A DNA stretch of 64,000 nt from Flavobacteriales bacterium (GTDB lineage: Bacteria; Bacteroidota; Bacteroidia; Flavobacteriales_D; UBA2798). Of the stretch, positions 46,311-55,810 are shown one piece after another (position 1 is the first letter of the stretch; each line of letters begins with the position of its first letter). The translations under genes were made by a program, and so were the position numbers. The notes beneath the pieces are model-generated. The model saw only the letters and a list, made by a program, of their open reading frames with translations. It made no database searches and was not told the origin of the DNA. The DNA is taken from NCBI GenBank assembly GCA_019694795.1, contig JAIBBF010000001.1:66370-130369 (forward strand). Reading direction: 5' to 3'.

Positions 46311-46780
46311 TCGTGATGGTATTTTTCTCCCTTTAAAATCGTATGCGCCCGGTACAATTGTTCAGTAAAAAATAACCGCACCATTTGATGCGTCAGGGTC
46401 ATTTTCGATAAAGATAGTTTAAACTGTGCCCTTTGATGAAGTTCATCCGAGAAGCCGTATGCTCCTCCAATTAAAAATACCAACTGCTTCGTTCCTCCAT
46501 TCATACGTACCTGCAAAAATTCAGAAAACTCGGTTGAGCCATACATTTTCCCTTTTTCATCGAGCAATACAACCTGGTCACCCTCACTCATTTTCCCCAT
46601 AAAAAGCTGTCCCTCCTTGATTTTCAACTCCTCCTTACTTAAAGCGGCCGCGTTTTTCACGTTGGGTATTTCCAGGCGCTCATAACTGCAGTACCGGCGG
46701 AGTCGCTTTTCGTAATCCGCAAGTCCCTCAGCCAGATAACCATCGTCGGAAAGTCCCATTGTTATTAACTTTATCTTCAT
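46307..46780 (-). CDS. rlmH: 23S rRNA (pseudouridine1915-N3)-methyltransferase RlmH
   Basis: The frame is open to 46873, but the ATG at 46780 gives MKIKLITMG and a 157 aa length, the normal size, so it is chosen. The SPOUT-family knot is visible as QLVFLIGGAYGFSDELHQRA and the C-terminal LSLSKMTLTHQMVRLFFTEQLYRA. It methylates pseudouridine 1915 in helix 69 of 23S rRNA on the 70S ribosome. Its product depends on pseudouridine formed by RluD, also encoded in this window. Confidence 0.95.
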   Translation of the reverse strand: MKIKLITMGLSDDGYLAEGLADYEKRLRRYCSYERLEIPNVKNAAALSKEELKIKEGQLFMGKMSEGDQVVLLDEKGKMYGSTEFSEFLQVRMNGGTKQLVFLIGGAYGFSDELHQRAQFKLSLSKMTLTHQMVRLFFTEQLYRAHTILKGEKYHHE

Positions 46781-46875
46781 CTTTTTCGTAAGAATTCCTA
46801 AAAGTATAAATTTGTTGGTGAAGGGTTGTGCTGACTTTGGCATTGATTTTGCAACCCTATCATCAGGAAACAAAA

Positions 46876-47268
46876 ATGAATACCATGAGAACTCTCTTTG
46901 TATCGTTCCTTATGCTGATAGCTACGGGACTTTTCGCTCAGGCAGACATCACCGATCAGGTGGCCGGTTACATCAAAACCGCCAATGTGAAGGAGCTGGC
47001 TAAGCATTTCGCTGATAACATTGACCTTGCAGTTGAGGAAGTGGACGATATTTACAGTCGTGCACAAGCGGAGCAGATTTTGAAAAAATTCTTCGACAAG
47101 AACCCTCCGAAAAACTTCACCATTGCTCATTCCGGAACCTCTAAATTAGGTATAGAGTACCGAATTGGGGATCTCGAAACAGCCAATGGTAAATTCCGGG
47201 TACACATCAACCTGAAAAAAGTGGGTGATGTTTATCAGATCAACCAGTTCCGTATAGAACCTGCATAA
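46876..47268 (+). CDS. DUF4783-like small secreted protein
   Basis: The ATG at 46876 (with a possible alternative at 46885) begins a signal peptide (TLFVSFLMLIATGLFAQ), giving 130 aa. The mature domain (ADITDQVAGYIKTANVKELAKHF ... VGDVYQINQFRIE) has the NTF2-like alpha-plus-beta-sheet outline of DUF4783 proteins of Bacteroidota. The 46828 start would add residues without a signal sequence and is rejected. It lies between rlmH (divergent) and nadC (same strand), a neighbourhood I associate with Bacteroidota. Function unknown. Confidence 0.82.
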   Translation: MNTMRTLFVSFLMLIATGLFAQADITDQVAGYIKTANVKELAKHFADNIDLAVEEVDDIYSRAQAEQILKKFFDKNPPKNFTIAHSGTSKLGIEYRIGDLETANGKFRVHINLKKVGDVYQINQFRIEPA

Positions 47269-47301
47269 GGTGTTTTAAGGGCAAATGATTAGTTTTGCCC
47301 T

Positions 47302-48135
47302 ATGGAACTTAACAATCTGATTCAACAAGCCCTTATTGAGGACGCAGGAGACGGAGATCACACTTCGCTGGCTTGCATCGTAAAGGGGACCCAAAGCAAA
47401 GCCAAATTACTGGTAAAGGAAGATGGAATCCTTGCCGGAATGCGGGTAGCGCTTGAAGTGTTTAAACAGGTCGATTCACAACTGAAAATAAACGCACTAT
47501 TAAACGATGGCGACATGATCCGTAAAGGAGATGTCGCCTTTTTTGTGGAAGGAAGTGTACACTCCATTCTACTCGCCGAGCGATTGGTGCTTAACATCAT
47601 GCAACGCATGAGTGGCATTGCAACCATTACTCACTCCATTGTAAAAAAACTGGAAGGCACTTCTTGCCAGGTGCTCGACACCAGAAAAACGACTCCTTTA
47701 CTTCGCTCACTGGAAAAAGAAGCTGTGCGCATTGGCGGCGGTGTAAATCATCGCATCGGATTATATGATATGATTCTAATCAAGGATAATCATGTTGACT
47801 ATGCCGGTGGAATTACTGCGGCACTGAATGCAGCGGTGGATTATCTGGCAAAAACAGGTAAAAACCTGAAAATAGAAATTGAAACCCGCAACTTAAAAGA
47901 ACTGGAAGAAGCCATTCAACACGGAGGCATGCACCGGGTGATGTTTGATAATTACGCAATGGAGGATTTAGTGGAGGGAGTGAAAATGGTCAACAAAAAA
48001 TTCGAAACGGAAGCATCCGGAGGAATTACACCCGAAAATGTTCGCAGTTATGCAGAAACCGGTGTAGATTTTATTTCAATGGGATGTTTAACGCACTCCG
48101 TGAAATCGCTTGATCTTAGCCTTAAGGCATGTTAA
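47302..48135 (+). CDS. nadC: Nicotinate-nucleotide pyrophosphorylase (carboxylating)
   Basis: This NAD biosynthesis enzyme converts quinolinate and PRPP to nicotinate mononucleotide. Diagnostic blocks are LNIMQRMSGIATITH, TRKTTPLLRSLEKEAVRIGGGVNHRIGLYD, ILIKDNH and the closing SGGITPENVRSYAETGVDFISMG. Length 277 aa is standard. A TAGTTTTG element ends 4 bases before the ATG (47290-47297), implying a very short leader. It overlaps the YihY-type gene by 7 bases. Confidence 0.95.
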   Translation: MELNNLIQQALIEDAGDGDHTSLACIVKGTQSKAKLLVKEDGILAGMRVALEVFKQVDSQLKINALLNDGDMIRKGDVAFFVEGSVHSILLAERLVLNIMQRMSGIATITHSIVKKLEGTSCQVLDTRKTTPLLRSLEKEAVRIGGGVNHRIGLYDMILIKDNHVDYAGGITAALNAAVDYLAKTGKNLKIEIETRNLKELEEAIQHGGMHRVMFDNYAMEDLVEGVKMVNKKFETEASGGITPENVRSYAETGVDFISMGCLTHSVKSLDLSLKAC

Positions 48136-49052
48136 AGAAATTTCAACATATTAAGGCATATATTAAGGATCTGACCTCACGCATTGTGTTGCCGGGCTTT
48201 GAAGGACAAAATCTTTTTGATGTAGGAAAATTTTTTGTGCAGGGATTAAGCAGTGCCAATGTTGCCACCCGCGCAGCATCGGTAACTTATCGCTTTTTAA
48301 TGGCAGCATTTCCACTGATCATTTGTATTTTTTCCCTCATTCCATTTGTACCGATTGATCATTTTCAGGAAGATATTCTTACCTACATCCGCTCATTTTT
48401 TCCATCGGAAGTATATGCCTTTTTCGATGATGCACTGGTGGATTTGATTACCTACAAACGAACCTTTTTGTTATCCATCGGATTTGCAGTTACCATCTAT
48501 CTGGCCTCCTCCGGAATTAATGCCTTACTCGAAGCATTTTCATCCTCCTATCACCTGGATGTAAAACGAAAATTTCATAAGCAAATATTGTGGTCGCTCT
48601 TATTGCTTTTCGCTTTTATGGTTTTTGCTATTTTGCTGACACTGATTTCCGGATTCGGACAAATGCTGATTGATTACCTGAGCAGAAAACATTTTATGGA
48701 TAGTACCTTTTCGTGGACCGTTATGACTATTCTCAAAAATGTAATTCTCTTTTTTCTGTATTACAGTGTTATCAGCATGCTGTATAACATTGGCCATACC
48801 GAACGCGAGAAATGGAAATATTTTACAGCAGGAACCACTATGGCCACATTGCTGATTATTCTTTTTCAGAAAGGATTCTCAATGTACCTGACGGATATTG
48901 CCAAGTTCGATAAGCTGTATGGTCCACTTGGCGCATTCCTTGGATTCATGTTGTTTTTCTATTACTTATTTTATCTGTTGATCATTGGTTTCGAACTCAA
49001 TCTTTCCATTCACCATGTGAAGAAAATGAAACGAAACACTGAAAAATTGTAA
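48129..49052 (+). CDS. YihY/BrkB-family inner membrane protein
   Basis: A 307 aa protein with six hydrophobic helices and the family blocks ATRAASVTYRFLMAAFPLIICIFSLIPF and LYGPLGAFLGFMLFFYYLFYLLIIGFELN. Members were once wrongly called RNase BN; no ribonuclease function is supported. The role is unresolved. The gene is coupled to nadC by a 7-base overlap. Confidence 0.92.
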   Translation: MLKKFQHIKAYIKDLTSRIVLPGFEGQNLFDVGKFFVQGLSSANVATRAASVTYRFLMAAFPLIICIFSLIPFVPIDHFQEDILTYIRSFFPSEVYAFFDDALVDLITYKRTFLLSIGFAVTIYLASSGINALLEAFSSSYHLDVKRKFHKQILWSLLLLFAFMVFAILLTLISGFGQMLIDYLSRKHFMDSTFSWTVMTILKNVILFFLYYSVISMLYNIGHTEREKWKYFTAGTTMATLLIILFQKGFSMYLTDIAKFDKLYGPLGAFLGFMLFFYYLFYLLIIGFELNLSIHHVKKMKRNTEKL

Positions 49053-49098
49053 CATTGATTCATTAAACCTAAATTGCATATTCTCTTACTTTTTGCTT

Positions 49099-52000
49099 AT
49101 GAAACGAATATTTATTCTCCTGGTACTTTCCATACTGATTATTCCAATCAAAGCACAGGTGTACGATCCATTATTTCCTCCGAATACCTATCGTGCCAAC
49201 GATAATCCACAGTACTGGAAAAACCGTATTCCATTTGAAGGTTACTGGCAACAGGATGTACATTATATTATCAAAGCAAAAATCAATGAGCAAACGGATA
49301 TCATTGATGGTGATCTGACTTTGATTTATACCAACAACTCGCCCGATGATTTGCCTTTTGTTTATTTCCACCTGTACCAGGAAGCATTTCAACCCGGATC
49401 TTATTTCGACAAACTCAATCACGCGAATAATAGCTACCCGAATTATGGTCCTTATGAAAAACTCGGATTAGGAACGGAAGTCAGTGAAGTAATCAGCGCG
49501 GGACACGTCCTGAAAACGGAACAAGACAATACCATTTTAAAAGTATATCTCGAAAAACCGATCAAAAGCGGAACCAGCGTTGAATTTCACATTCGTTTTA
49601 AAACCTATTTCGATAATGAGGGCGGAGTTGGAAGAAGATTCAAACAATTTAAGACGAATGGTTACAATCACTATGATGGTGTTCACTGGTACCCGCGTAT
49701 CAGTGTGTACGACCGGAAATTTGGTTGGGACACCTACCAACACCTCGGCAAAGAATTTTATGGCGATTACGGATGTTTTGATGTGGAACTGGAATTTTCT
49801 TCGAACTACATTGTAGAGGCCACCGGAAATCTCATTAACCGAAATGAAGTTTTACCTGCAGAATTAAGAGCAAAACTCGATATTAAAAATTTTACTAAAC
49901 CCATTCCGGAATCTGCCATTTCAGAAATTATTCCTTACGATTCTACAAAACGTAAAACCTGGAAGTTTCATGCAGAAAATGTCCACGACTTTGCATTTAC
50001 TGCAGATCCAACCTATCGTATTGGAGAAGCCAGCTGGAATGGTATTACCTGTATTTCGGTAGCGCAGGAACACCATGCATGGAAATGGCAAAATGCTGCA
50101 GAATACACCGCAAAGATCATTGAAACCTATTCCACCGATTTCGGAATGTATGTTTATCACAAAATGGTAGTTGCAGATGCACGCGACGGAATGGAATATC
50201 CGATGTTGACATTAGACGGAGGATTTGAACCCGATTATCGCGGACTCCTAGCTCATGAAGTAGGCCACAACTGGTTTTTTGGTCAGGTAGGAAACAATGA
50301 AACTTACCGTGCTGCATTAGATGAAGGATTCACACAATTTCTCACCGCATGGGCACTTGAACATATTGACGGGGATACCATCATTAAAACTCGTCCGAGA
50401 AATTCCTACAGCAATAAATTCAAACATTACGATTTGGTACGCGAAACTTCCGTTTACGGAGGATACCTACGCGATGCTGTAAAAGGAGAAGATGCATTTT
50501 TAAATACCCATTCCGATGATTTCGAAAGCGCATTGGGACATGGCGGAGGTTATCGTCATGTGTATTACAAAACAGCTACCATGTTGTATAATCTTCAATA
50601 TGTATTAGGCGATGAATTGTTTTTAAAAGCGATGAAACATTATTTTGATCAATGGAAAATTGCTCACCCTTACATTGAAGATTTTAGAAATAGCATTATT
50701 CAGTATACAAAAGTCGACCTCAATTGGTTTTTCGATCAGTGGTTCGAAACCAAAAAGTCGATCGATTACTCCGTAAAACATGCACGTTTTGGAGAGGAAA
50801 AAAATCAATATAAAATCACCTTCGAACGCAAAGGTGAAATGCAAATGCCGATTGATTTTGTTGTTATTGGTGAAAATGATTCTACCTATTCCTTTCACAT
50901 CCCGAATACCTGGTTTGTAAAACAAACAGAGGCCACCGTATTACCCAAATGGACCGGTTGGGGCAAACTCAACGAAAGCTATGAAGCGGTAGTCATTTTA
51001 CCTGCAGGAATTAAAGACATCATCATTGATCCCAGCAATCGTCTGGCTGATATTGATCAATTGAACAACCGTTTAAAATTGCCGGTGAAGTATGAGTTCG
51101 ACTCCCGCATTTATAATACACCGGATCCTCACAATTACCAGGTGTTTGCTCGTCCCGATTTATGGTACAACGGTTACGACGGAATTAAAGCCGGGGTTCA
51201 CGTGAATGGAAATTACATGAACTACAAACATATTTTCGATCTCAATCTTTGGATCAATACCGGATTCATGCACAATCTGCCCAATTGGGTTCAGTCGAAC
51301 GATGGCATAAATAATTATTTCGATCCCATTTCGGTTCGTTTGAATTACAAAACCGGATTAAATAAAAAATTGGGAAAAGCGAATTTCCTATTTGGCGGAA
51401 AAATTCTCGACGGATTAAAATCGGTAGAAACAGGAATTGAAAAATGGAGCGAAAGTGAGAAAGTCAGAATGTACGCCAGTGCAAAACTGATGTACAGAAA
51501 AGATACAGCCGACAGAAACTATCTGCTTTATCCTGACCAATGGTTGGCGGATAAATTCAATAACACATTGAATGTTGGTCTGGATAAAAAATACAATTAC
51601 AAAAATGGAAATGGATTTGTGAATTTTAATTTGCGCAGCTCCGCATTAGGAAGCGATTACTCCTATGCGCAATTATCCATGACCTCTATTCACCGCACTA
51701 AAATCTGGAGAACAACCTTAAGTACACGAATTTTTGCGCAATACGGAACAGGAACAGATTTACCACGGGAAAGTGCCCTATACATGGCAGGTGCCAATCC
51801 GGAAAAATTAATGGACAGCAAATACACCCGTTCCATTGGTATTGTTCCGAATGATTGGGCCGGTTCATATGGAGCAAGCACCAATCACTTTCAGGCCGGT
51901 GGCGGATTAAATCTGCGCGGTTATGCAGGGTATTTATGTCCGGAACAAGACAGCATCGGCAATATTTCTTATTACTATGCCGGCAACAGCGGGGCGAGTA

Positions 52001-52320
52001 TTTCAGCCGAACTGGATCTCCGAGATATCGTAAAATGGAAACCCCGCAAATTGAGCCGGTATTTTGGTTTAGATATTTATCTGTTTGGCGATGCAGGTGT
52101 AATGAGTAAAAACATCGACGGAAAAGAAATAAAAGCTACAACACTTCGCGCAGATGCGGGAATCGGAAGTGCATTGCATATTAAGAAATTTGGTCCGCTC
52201 GAAATGGTAGAACCACTGGTTATTCGTTTCGACATGCCCTTATTCCTAAATGCAATTCCGGCTAGCGACAATAATTATTTTCAGTTTCGTTGGGTAATGG
52301 GAATCAGTCGTTCTTTCTGA
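49099..52320 (+). CDS. M1 zinc aminopeptidase with C-terminal outer-membrane barrel-like half
   Basis: After a signal peptide (RIFILLVLSILIIPIKAQ) comes an M1 peptidase: amino-end binding region GMEYPMLTLDGGF near 372, zinc motif H386-EVG-H390, and the third ligand E409 in DEGFTQF, at the correct 18-residue spacing. From about 660 to 1073 the chain changes to alternating strands with aromatic ends, including GGGLNLRGYAGY near 934-945, similar to the RGY motif of Omp85-type barrels, and finishes in a terminal F. The mature protein is therefore probably membrane-embedded at its C-terminus. The start is at 49099 rather than 49093 since the signal begins there. Confidence 0.9.
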   Translation: MKRIFILLVLSILIIPIKAQVYDPLFPPNTYRANDNPQYWKNRIPFEGYWQQDVHYIIKAKINEQTDIIDGDLTLIYTNNSPDDLPFVYFHLYQEAFQPGSYFDKLNHANNSYPNYGPYEKLGLGTEVSEVISAGHVLKTEQDNTILKVYLEKPIKSGTSVEFHIRFKTYFDNEGGVGRRFKQFKTNGYNHYDGVHWYPRISVYDRKFGWDTYQHLGKEFYGDYGCFDVELEFSSNYIVEATGNLINRNEVLPAELRAKLDIKNFTKPIPESAISEIIPYDSTKRKTWKFHAENVHDFAFTADPTYRIGEASWNGITCISVAQEHHAWKWQNAAEYTAKIIETYSTDFGMYVYHKMVVADARDGMEYPMLTLDGGFEPDYRGLLAHEVGHNWFFGQVGNNETYRAALDEGFTQFLTAWALEHIDGDTIIKTRPRNSYSNKFKHYDLVRETSVYGGYLRDAVKGEDAFLNTHSDDFESALGHGGGYRHVYYKTATMLYNLQYVLGDELFLKAMKHYFDQWKIAHPYIEDFRNSIIQYTKVDLNWFFDQWFETKKSIDYSVKHARFGEEKNQYKITFERKGEMQMPIDFVVIGENDSTYSFHIPNTWFVKQTEATVLPKWTGWGKLNESYEAVVILPAGIKDIIIDPSNRLADIDQLNNRLKLPVKYEFDSRIYNTPDPHNYQVFARPDLWYNGYDGIKAGVHVNGNYMNYKHIFDLNLWINTGFMHNLPNWVQSNDGINNYFDPISVRLNYKTGLNKKLGKANFLFGGKILDGLKSVETGIEKWSESEKVRMYASAKLMYRKDTADRNYLLYPDQWLADKFNNTLNVGLDKKYNYKNGNGFVNFNLRSSALGSDYSYAQLSMTSIHRTKIWRTTLSTRIFAQYGTGTDLPRESALYMAGANPEKLMDSKYTRSIGIVPNDWAGSYGASTNHFQAGGGLNLRGYAGYLCPEQDSIGNISYYYAGNSGASISAELDLRDIVKWKPRKLSRYFGLDIYLFGDAGVMSKNIDGKEIKATTLRADAGIGSALHIKKFGPLEMVEPLVIRFDMPLFLNAIPASDNNYFQFRWVMGISRSF

Positions 52321-53836
52321 TTCCAGCTTTACGAGCAAGTTTCGCGCCTAAAAAACGAATCTCCGGAGAAACACCGGAAAACCAGACCAGCAACGCAAAA
52401 ACAAGCGCAATGATGCTGGAACGATAAGCTACATTAAAAAAAACGGCTTTTAATTTTTCGGCCATTGCTGCATCATTGGAATAATGCATTATTTCCGGAA
52501 GATAATATCCAATCCCAAAGGGAACCAGTAAACAAATCAGCATTGCAATATTGCTTTTATGAAAAGGAGCAATGTTGAATTTCCGGTATAAAAATTCAGC
52601 TTTTAAAACATTATAAATTAAAATACAAAAAGCAGTAGCAATCGCAGCACCGGTGATACCCATAACGGGAAGCAATATTAAATTTGTAAGGACTGCAAGG
52701 GAAAGTAAGATTACATTATAATAAAAATTATACCGGTAGTAAGGCGTTGCAGATAATATCACGCCATTTATGGAAGTAAACAAATCAAACAATTTCGAAA
52801 TTCCTAAAAACAAAAAAGGATATTTAGCTACACGAAAAGGTTCCGGCAACAAGGCCAGCATTGTATCGATATTGATCCAGATTAAAATAAAAATGATTCC
52901 GCCCACCAGTGTTTGGTGCAGGGAATTGGAACGATATAACTTCCGGATATTATCCCAATCGTTCCGGTGTACCGATTCATTGACCACTGCCAATGAAACA
53001 TTAACCAGCGACCTTCCCGGCAATGAAATAACAGTGGCCATAAAAAAGGCCAGTTGATAATATAAAATATCCGCAGAACCGATTATGGCACCGATCATTA
53101 TGACATCAATCTTATTGATAAAAATATTGGCTCCGCTATCGAGCACCGAATAGGCACCGAAGGATAGCAATTCATTGCGCTCTTTTTTATCGGCAGGTTT
53201 TTTAATCTTGAATAACCGGAATCCGCCAATTGTAAATAGCATTACAAAAAACTGCAAAGCATAAGCTAAAACCGAATACCAGAACAAAGCAACAAAATCG
53301 ATTTTACCGAGGTAATACAATGCAAAACCAAGAATGAGAATGATGCGGATAAAGACCTCATTAAAAAACGATCCAAGGGTATTTTTAAAATCAGCAATGG
53401 CAATTCCGTTGAGCGAGCGGAAATAGGTCATAAATACAGTGTGCAAAAACAAAATGATCACCAGAAATCCGACATCCATCACAGGTTCTTTCACAATGAT
53501 TCCCATGAACCAATATCCGCCAATACCTAAGAACAGCGCCAGAATAAACATCCCAATAAAAGGAAACAACCAGGTGTAATAATGCAATTCTTCCCGCCGG
53601 TTTTCTGCCCTGAAACGAGGCATAAAGCGAACGGCAATGTTGATGGCGCCAAAATTTAAAAATTGAGAAAAGACCACCGCCCAGGCAACAATCAATTGCA
53701 GCAATCCGAATTTTTCCTTCGAAATTTCATCGGAGAACATAAACGGAACAATCACCAGATTGGTGAAAGCACCAATGCTAAAGCCGATTAAAAGATTAAC
53801 CGCACTAAAAATTCCTTGTCTGGCAACTATACCCAT
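52304..53836 (-). CDS. Oligosaccharide flippase-like membrane protein (Wzx/MATE type)
   Basis: A 510 aa protein with about 14 transmembrane helices and N-terminal GIVARQGIFSAVNLLIGFSIGAFTNL, the pattern of the polysaccharide-biosynthesis flippase family. Such proteins move lipid-linked oligosaccharides across the inner membrane. It could serve the pseudaminic-acid-containing glycan encoded beyond the dioxygenase gene, whereas the 33-45 kb polymer has its own ABC exporter. It overlaps the peptidase gene tail-to-tail by 17 bases. Confidence 0.87.
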   Translation of the reverse strand: MGIVARQGIFSAVNLLIGFSIGAFTNLVIVPFMFSDEISKEKFGLLQLIVAWAVVFSQFLNFGAINIAVRFMPRFRAENRREELHYYTWLFPFIGMFILALFLGIGGYWFMGIIVKEPVMDVGFLVIILFLHTVFMTYFRSLNGIAIADFKNTLGSFFNEVFIRIILILGFALYYLGKIDFVALFWYSVLAYALQFFVMLFTIGGFRLFKIKKPADKKERNELLSFGAYSVLDSGANIFINKIDVIMIGAIIGSADILYYQLAFFMATVISLPGRSLVNVSLAVVNESVHRNDWDNIRKLYRSNSLHQTLVGGIIFILIWINIDTMLALLPEPFRVAKYPFLFLGISKLFDLFTSINGVILSATPYYRYNFYYNVILLSLAVLTNLILLPVMGITGAAIATAFCILIYNVLKAEFLYRKFNIAPFHKSNIAMLICLLVPFGIGYYLPEIMHYSNDAAMAEKLKAVFFNVAYRSSIIALVFALLVWFSGVSPEIRFLGAKLARKAGIRKND

Positions 53837-53950
53837 AAGCTAGATAAGGGTAAAACTAAGTATTATTCTTCAAGAATTTGATCAAGTTCAGGCTCCGAAA
53901 AGCAAAACGGGACTTTCATTTTCGTATTTTGGTCCTTCACAAACTTTAAC

Positions 53951-54763
53951 ATGAGCGACAAATCTCAACTCGAATCGAAAGGCTGGGTCTGGAAAACAGC
54001 AGTATTCTCCAAGGAAGAAATTGCACAAATCCGGAAATGGGCCGAGGAAGCCAAAAAGAAAAATCCAATGGGCGATCTGCTGCAGGACGACAATTTATGG
54101 AAAGTCCTTACCGATGACCGTGTTTTAAACCTCGTGAAAGAATTAGTAGGACCCAACCCCGTATATTTCGGCGATTCAAATATTTCATTCGATGTGTCGG
54201 ATAATGGTTTTCATAAAGACAATGTCGATCGTTTTAATCCTACCGGCGGCGACTGGAAAGGTCAATACACCATTGTGCGAATGGGAATTTATCTTCAGGA
54301 CCATTTTGAACATTCAGGCGGATTAACGCTGCGCGAAAATTCGCACACCAAACCAGGAAATGATCATGGAAAAATCATCAATGTAAGAACCAAAGAAGGA
54401 GATTTACTGGCCTGGTACCTCACAACTACCCATAGCGCCAATGCACATGTGATGAAAATGGCACCCAACTGGCATTTGCATCCACGCATTGCACGGCGAA
54501 TTCCCGGATTTCTTTTGCAACCTAAAATCCGTCCACGCATAGCACTATTCTTTTCCTTCGCTGCTAACGACGAACACCTGAAGCGATTCATCACGTATTT
54601 GGAAACACGCGAATATGCCGTAAACCGCTGGAGAAATTCCTATTACGCTCCGGAAAAAATCGAAGCAGCTAAAGCAAAAGGATTAACCATTTTAGACATG
54701 CACGAAGCTTCGAAATCGATGGATTTATCGAAGGTGAGCAAAGAGCATGTGGAGATGAAGTAA
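53951..54763 (+). CDS. Phytanoyl-CoA dioxygenase-family protein (Fe(II)/2-oxoglutarate)
   Basis: A 270 aa jelly-roll protein. The metal site His-x-Asp is in NGFHKDNVDRF (near residue 89), the distal histidine in TTTHSANAHV, with a possible 2-oxoglutarate arginine following. These enzymes hydroxylate or oxidise small molecules; bacterial members near glycan genes sometimes act on sugars. It is divergent from the flippase and directly abuts pseI end to end, with no spacer. Substrate unknown. Confidence 0.82.
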   Translation: MSDKSQLESKGWVWKTAVFSKEEIAQIRKWAEEAKKKNPMGDLLQDDNLWKVLTDDRVLNLVKELVGPNPVYFGDSNISFDVSDNGFHKDNVDRFNPTGGDWKGQYTIVRMGIYLQDHFEHSGGLTLRENSHTKPGNDHGKIINVRTKEGDLLAWYLTTTHSANAHVMKMAPNWHLHPRIARRIPGFLLQPKIRPRIALFFSFAANDEHLKRFITYLETREYAVNRWRNSYYAPEKIEAAKAKGLTILDMHEASKSMDLSKVSKEHVEMK

Positions 54764-55810
54764 TTAATCGACATCACCCGACTCGAGCGGGTGACCTACT
54801 TGTAAATCGCGGCTGGCTTTTTTACCGAGAATCACATCAAAATATCGCGGGTGCAAACCTTTGGCGGGACGAATCACTTTTATGTTGGCCTCACTAAACA
54901 CTTCACCTTTGGTGATAGGAGAAGAAACGTAAATGGACCGTTTAAATTCGAGACTTTTTTTCTCTTTCTCGGTTAAATCGTAACTCACTTTCCCCAATGA
55001 AAGCCAGGCGCGTTCCGTTTCCACCACCAATGCTTTTAATTCTTCGGGTTCCATCGAAAATGCACTATCTACTCCACCATCTGCACGACGCAAAGTGAAG
55101 TGTTTTTCAATCACCACTGCACCCATGGCCACAGCAGCAATACCCACTCCAATTCCCATTGTGTGATCCGAGAGTCCGGCAAGCACACCAAACCGATGTT
55201 CCAAATCAGGAATCGTGCGAACATTGGTGTTTTCGGGTGAGGCAGGATAGGTGCTGGTGCATTTCAGTAAAATCAATTCTTTACATCCCGCATCCTTCAG
55301 CACTTTTACAGATTCAGTAATATCATCCACCGTAGCAACACCGGTCGACATAATCACCGGCTTTCCTGTTTTAGCTACCTTTTTCAGTAAAGGATGATGC
55401 GTATTTTCGAATGATGCAATTTTATAAAGGGGGACATTCAAACTTTCCAAAAAATCCACAGCCGATTCATCAAAAGGAGAACTGAATGCAATCATACCAT
55501 GTGCTTTGGCGCGGTCGAAAATAGCCTGATGCCATTCCCAGGGCGTATAAGCCTCTTTATACAACTGATGCAATTCTTTCCCCTGCCAGAGCGAACCTTC
55601 GTCCTGAATGGTATAAACACCCTTCATGGTGATGGTATCTGCGGTATAGGTTTGAAGTTTTAAAGCATGAGCACCACTAGCGGCAGCGGCATCCACCAGT
55701 GCAAGTGCACGATCGATGGATTGATTATGATTGCCCGACATTTCGGCAATGATAAAAGGCTTATGATGTTTGCCGATGGTATAGTTTTCTATTTTGATTT
55801 CCTGCGTCAT
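54764..55810 (-). CDS. pseI: Pseudaminic acid synthase PseI
   Basis: A NeuB-type enzyme condensing 2,4-diacetamido-2,4,6-trideoxy-L-altrose with phosphoenolpyruvate to pseudaminic acid. Blocks are HKPFIIAEMSGNHNQSIDRAL, ALKLQTYTADTIT, FSSPFDESAVDFLESL and LSDHTMGIGVGIAAVAMGAVVIEKHFTL. A C-terminal SAF antifreeze-like domain (IYVSSPITKGEVFSEANIKV...) completes the 348 aa. The TPDSLT-like stretch (TADTIT) favours PseI over sialic or legionaminic acid synthases, as do the neighbours. It overlaps the PseG-PseH gene by 4 bases. Confidence 0.92.
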   Translation of the reverse strand: MTQEIKIENYTIGKHHKPFIIAEMSGNHNQSIDRALALVDAAAASGAHALKLQTYTADTITMKGVYTIQDEGSLWQGKELHQLYKEAYTPWEWHQAIFDRAKAHGMIAFSSPFDESAVDFLESLNVPLYKIASFENTHHPLLKKVAKTGKPVIMSTGVATVDDITESVKVLKDAGCKELILLKCTSTYPASPENTNVRTIPDLEHRFGVLAGLSDHTMGIGVGIAAVAMGAVVIEKHFTLRRADGGVDSAFSMEPEELKALVVETERAWLSLGKVSYDLTEKEKKSLEFKRSIYVSSPITKGEVFSEANIKVIRPAKGLHPRYFDVILGKKASRDLQVGHPLESGDVD

